Positions 12,289 to 13,353 of a stretch of DNA of 13,353 nucleotides are shown piece after piece. Origin of the DNA: Candidatus Cloacimonadota bacterium (GTDB taxonomy: Bacteria; Cloacimonadota; Cloacimonadia; Cloacimonadales; TCS61); NCBI GenBank assembly GCA_021157645.1, contig JAGGWC010000085.1, positions 1-13,353 of the forward strand. The letters are read 5' to 3'. Every line of letters starts with the position of its first letter. The stretch's first letter is position 1. The translations under genes and the position numbers were made by a program. A model generated the notes under the pieces. That model did no database searches. It was not told the DNA's origin and saw nothing but the letters and a program-made list of their open reading frames with translations.

Positions 12289-13353
12289 ATGGCAAGATTG
12301 TTTGGTAAAGAATATCATGAAAACTCTAATTCATGGTTCTTTAAAAGTTCACTCATCAGGTTAATGAAAGATGATCTGATCTACAATAATTACCTTGATG
12401 AAAATAAGAATGTTGTTTTCAGGTTTGAAGCAGTGCCAACAAAAAAGTACACTTTCCCGGCAAAACTTGAAATACTCTATGACAAAAAAAATGGAAAAAT
12501 ACTAGATCATTCCTGCTCAGAATGTGACGATAAAGAGTGCAGGCATTATCTTTCCATTATTAAATATGCTTATAATTTTCTTTCTACAGATATATTGGAA
12601 AAGAGTTCAGTTCAAACATACCACACAAGTTTATTAGATTACAATGAGTTTTGGCAGAGAACAGTTTTAAATGCAAAGATTGAAATCAGCGATATTTATA
12701 ATAATAAAACTGATAAAATCCGATTCAATATGAAAAGTTACAAACCATTATTAATAAGAGTTATAGCATGTATCTGTGCTGACGGAGATTTTAAAGAAGA
12801 TGATATCGTATTAATTCCACAAGCAGAAAAACAGATGAAAGCGCTATCCTCAGAAGAATTAGAATTACTGAGATTATTATATAAAAATAAATGCTCTTTC
12901 AGCCGGAAAGGTACATTTTTTACAATTTATAAACACAAATTCATAAACATTATTAATATCCTCAAGAACATGCAGAATAAAATTTACATCAAAGAAACTG
13001 GTGATAATATCAAATTTTCTGATAATGAATTTAGAATGAATTTTCAAGTAAGCCGGTATGAATCGGATAAATATATTCTTAAAATATCTAATGCCGAACA
13101 GATCTCTGCAGTATTTTCCGGAAAGACGACATATATCTTTATTAAGAACGTAGTAAATTCCATAAATTTACCGTTCAAAATTAGTATTTCCAAGAAAATA
13201 TTTGCTGATGGATATGTTCTAAAAAGAACAGATCTGGTTTATCTCTATTCTGTTGTAGCAAGGCAGTTGGGTCTTATGAAATGTTATCTAGATTTTGATG
13301 AAGATATTGAAATTCCCAAAGTCTATCATAACACTCCAGTTATTACCTATAAA
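12289..13353 (+). CDS. N-terminal part of a probable SNF2-family helicase with SWIM-like zinc motif (runs off the window)
   Basis: An open frame of 355 codons starts at ATG 12289 after GGAG (12280-12283, five-base spacer) and continues to the window edge without a stop, so the C-terminal part is missing. Residues 54-75 form strands leading to DHSCSECDDKECRHY (73-87). Cys76, Cys79, Cys84 and His86 would bind zinc, close to the SWIM pattern CxCx(n)CxH but with CxxC in the first pair. Bacterial SNF2 helicases of about 1000 residues begin with such a SWIM domain, then a poorly conserved SNF2-associated region, and only then the ATPase core. The visible part, with LSSEELELLRLL and long strand-rich stretches, fits that layout. 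No helicase motif is inside the window, so the call rests on the zinc motif and domain layout. Confidence 0.55.
   Translation, partial: MARLFGKEYHENSNSWFFKSSLIRLMKDDLIYNNYLDENKNVVFRFEAVPTKKYTFPAKLEILYDKKNGKILDHSCSECDDKECRHYLSIIKYAYNFLSTDILEKSSVQTYHTSLLDYNEFWQRTVLNAKIEISDIYNNKTDKIRFNMKSYKPLLIRVIACICADGDFKEDDIVLIPQAEKQMKALSSEELELLRLLYKNKCSFSRKGTFFTIYKHKFINIINILKNMQNKIYIKETGDNIKFSDNEFRMNFQVSRYESDKYILKISNAEQISAVFSGKTTYIFIKNVVNSINLPFKISISKKIFADGYVLKRTDLVYLYSVVARQLGLMKCYLDFDEDIEIPKVYHNTPVITYK

Noticed and set aside
1..13353. CRISPR arrays, tRNA or rRNA genes, insertion sequences, phage or defence genes
   Set aside because: I saw no regularly spaced direct repeats, no tRNA-like cloverleaf with CCA, no rRNA-like conserved blocks and no transposase or integrase motifs.

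Overview
The window is AT-rich (about one third G+C by eye), densely coded bacterial DNA with short intergenic gaps, many 1-4 base overlaps (TAATG, ATGA) and clear GGAG-type ribosome binding sites. The gene content suggests an uncultured member of the FCB superphylum, most plausibly Candidatus Cloacimonadota. The signs are an archaeal-type ether-lipid cassette in a bacterial context, a bacterial lipoprotein signal, MoxR, OsmC, HutI and a SWIM-type SNF2 protein. The phylum is an inference, because there is no rRNA or other marker in the window.

Region 1 (133-8390) is a ten-gene + strand run that looks like one operon. It opens with a WlbA-like UDP-sugar-acid 3-dehydrogenase. Three lipid genes follow: a type II polyprenyl diphosphate synthase whose chain-length position favours a product longer than FPP, a UbiA-family enzyme with motifs of digeranylgeranylglyceryl phosphate synthase (DGGGPS), and a group II-like geranylgeranylglyceryl phosphate synthase (GGGPS). 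Together these could make GGPP and attach it by ether bonds to C3 and then C2 of sn-glycerol-1-phosphate, which is the core chemistry of archaeal membrane lipids. After them come a PHP-type phosphatase of the CpsB/YwqE family, an extended SDR epimerase/dehydratase, a SAM methyltransferase with an unusual glycine motif, a previously hidden 52-residue two-helix membrane protein (TTG start, 6252-6410), a UPF0104/AglD-type integral membrane protein and a MoxR AAA+ ATPase. The mix of ether-lipid enzymes with sugar-modifying and membrane-transport-like genes suggests that a prenylated glycerol lipid is built and then modified or coupled to a glycan. That pathway is a hypothesis. G1P dehydrogenase, CDP-archaeol synthase and geranylgeranyl reductase are not in the window.

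Region 2 (8527-10626) is a second + strand operon: a cysteine-rich MarR regulator, an OsmC-family thiol protein, a thioredoxin-fold lipoprotein with a CKWC site, and an exported TPR protein. It reads as a redox or peroxide response unit with an envelope arm. It is followed by an 87-base imperfect inverted repeat and a clear rho-independent terminator.

Region 3 (10779-12026, - strand) is a complete imidazolonepropionase (hutI) with no other histidine-degradation gene beside it. A REP-like hairpin lies in the divergent intergenic region. The window ends inside a + strand gene (12289 to beyond 13353) that looks like the N-terminal part of a bacterial SNF2-family helicase with a SWIM-like zinc-binding motif.
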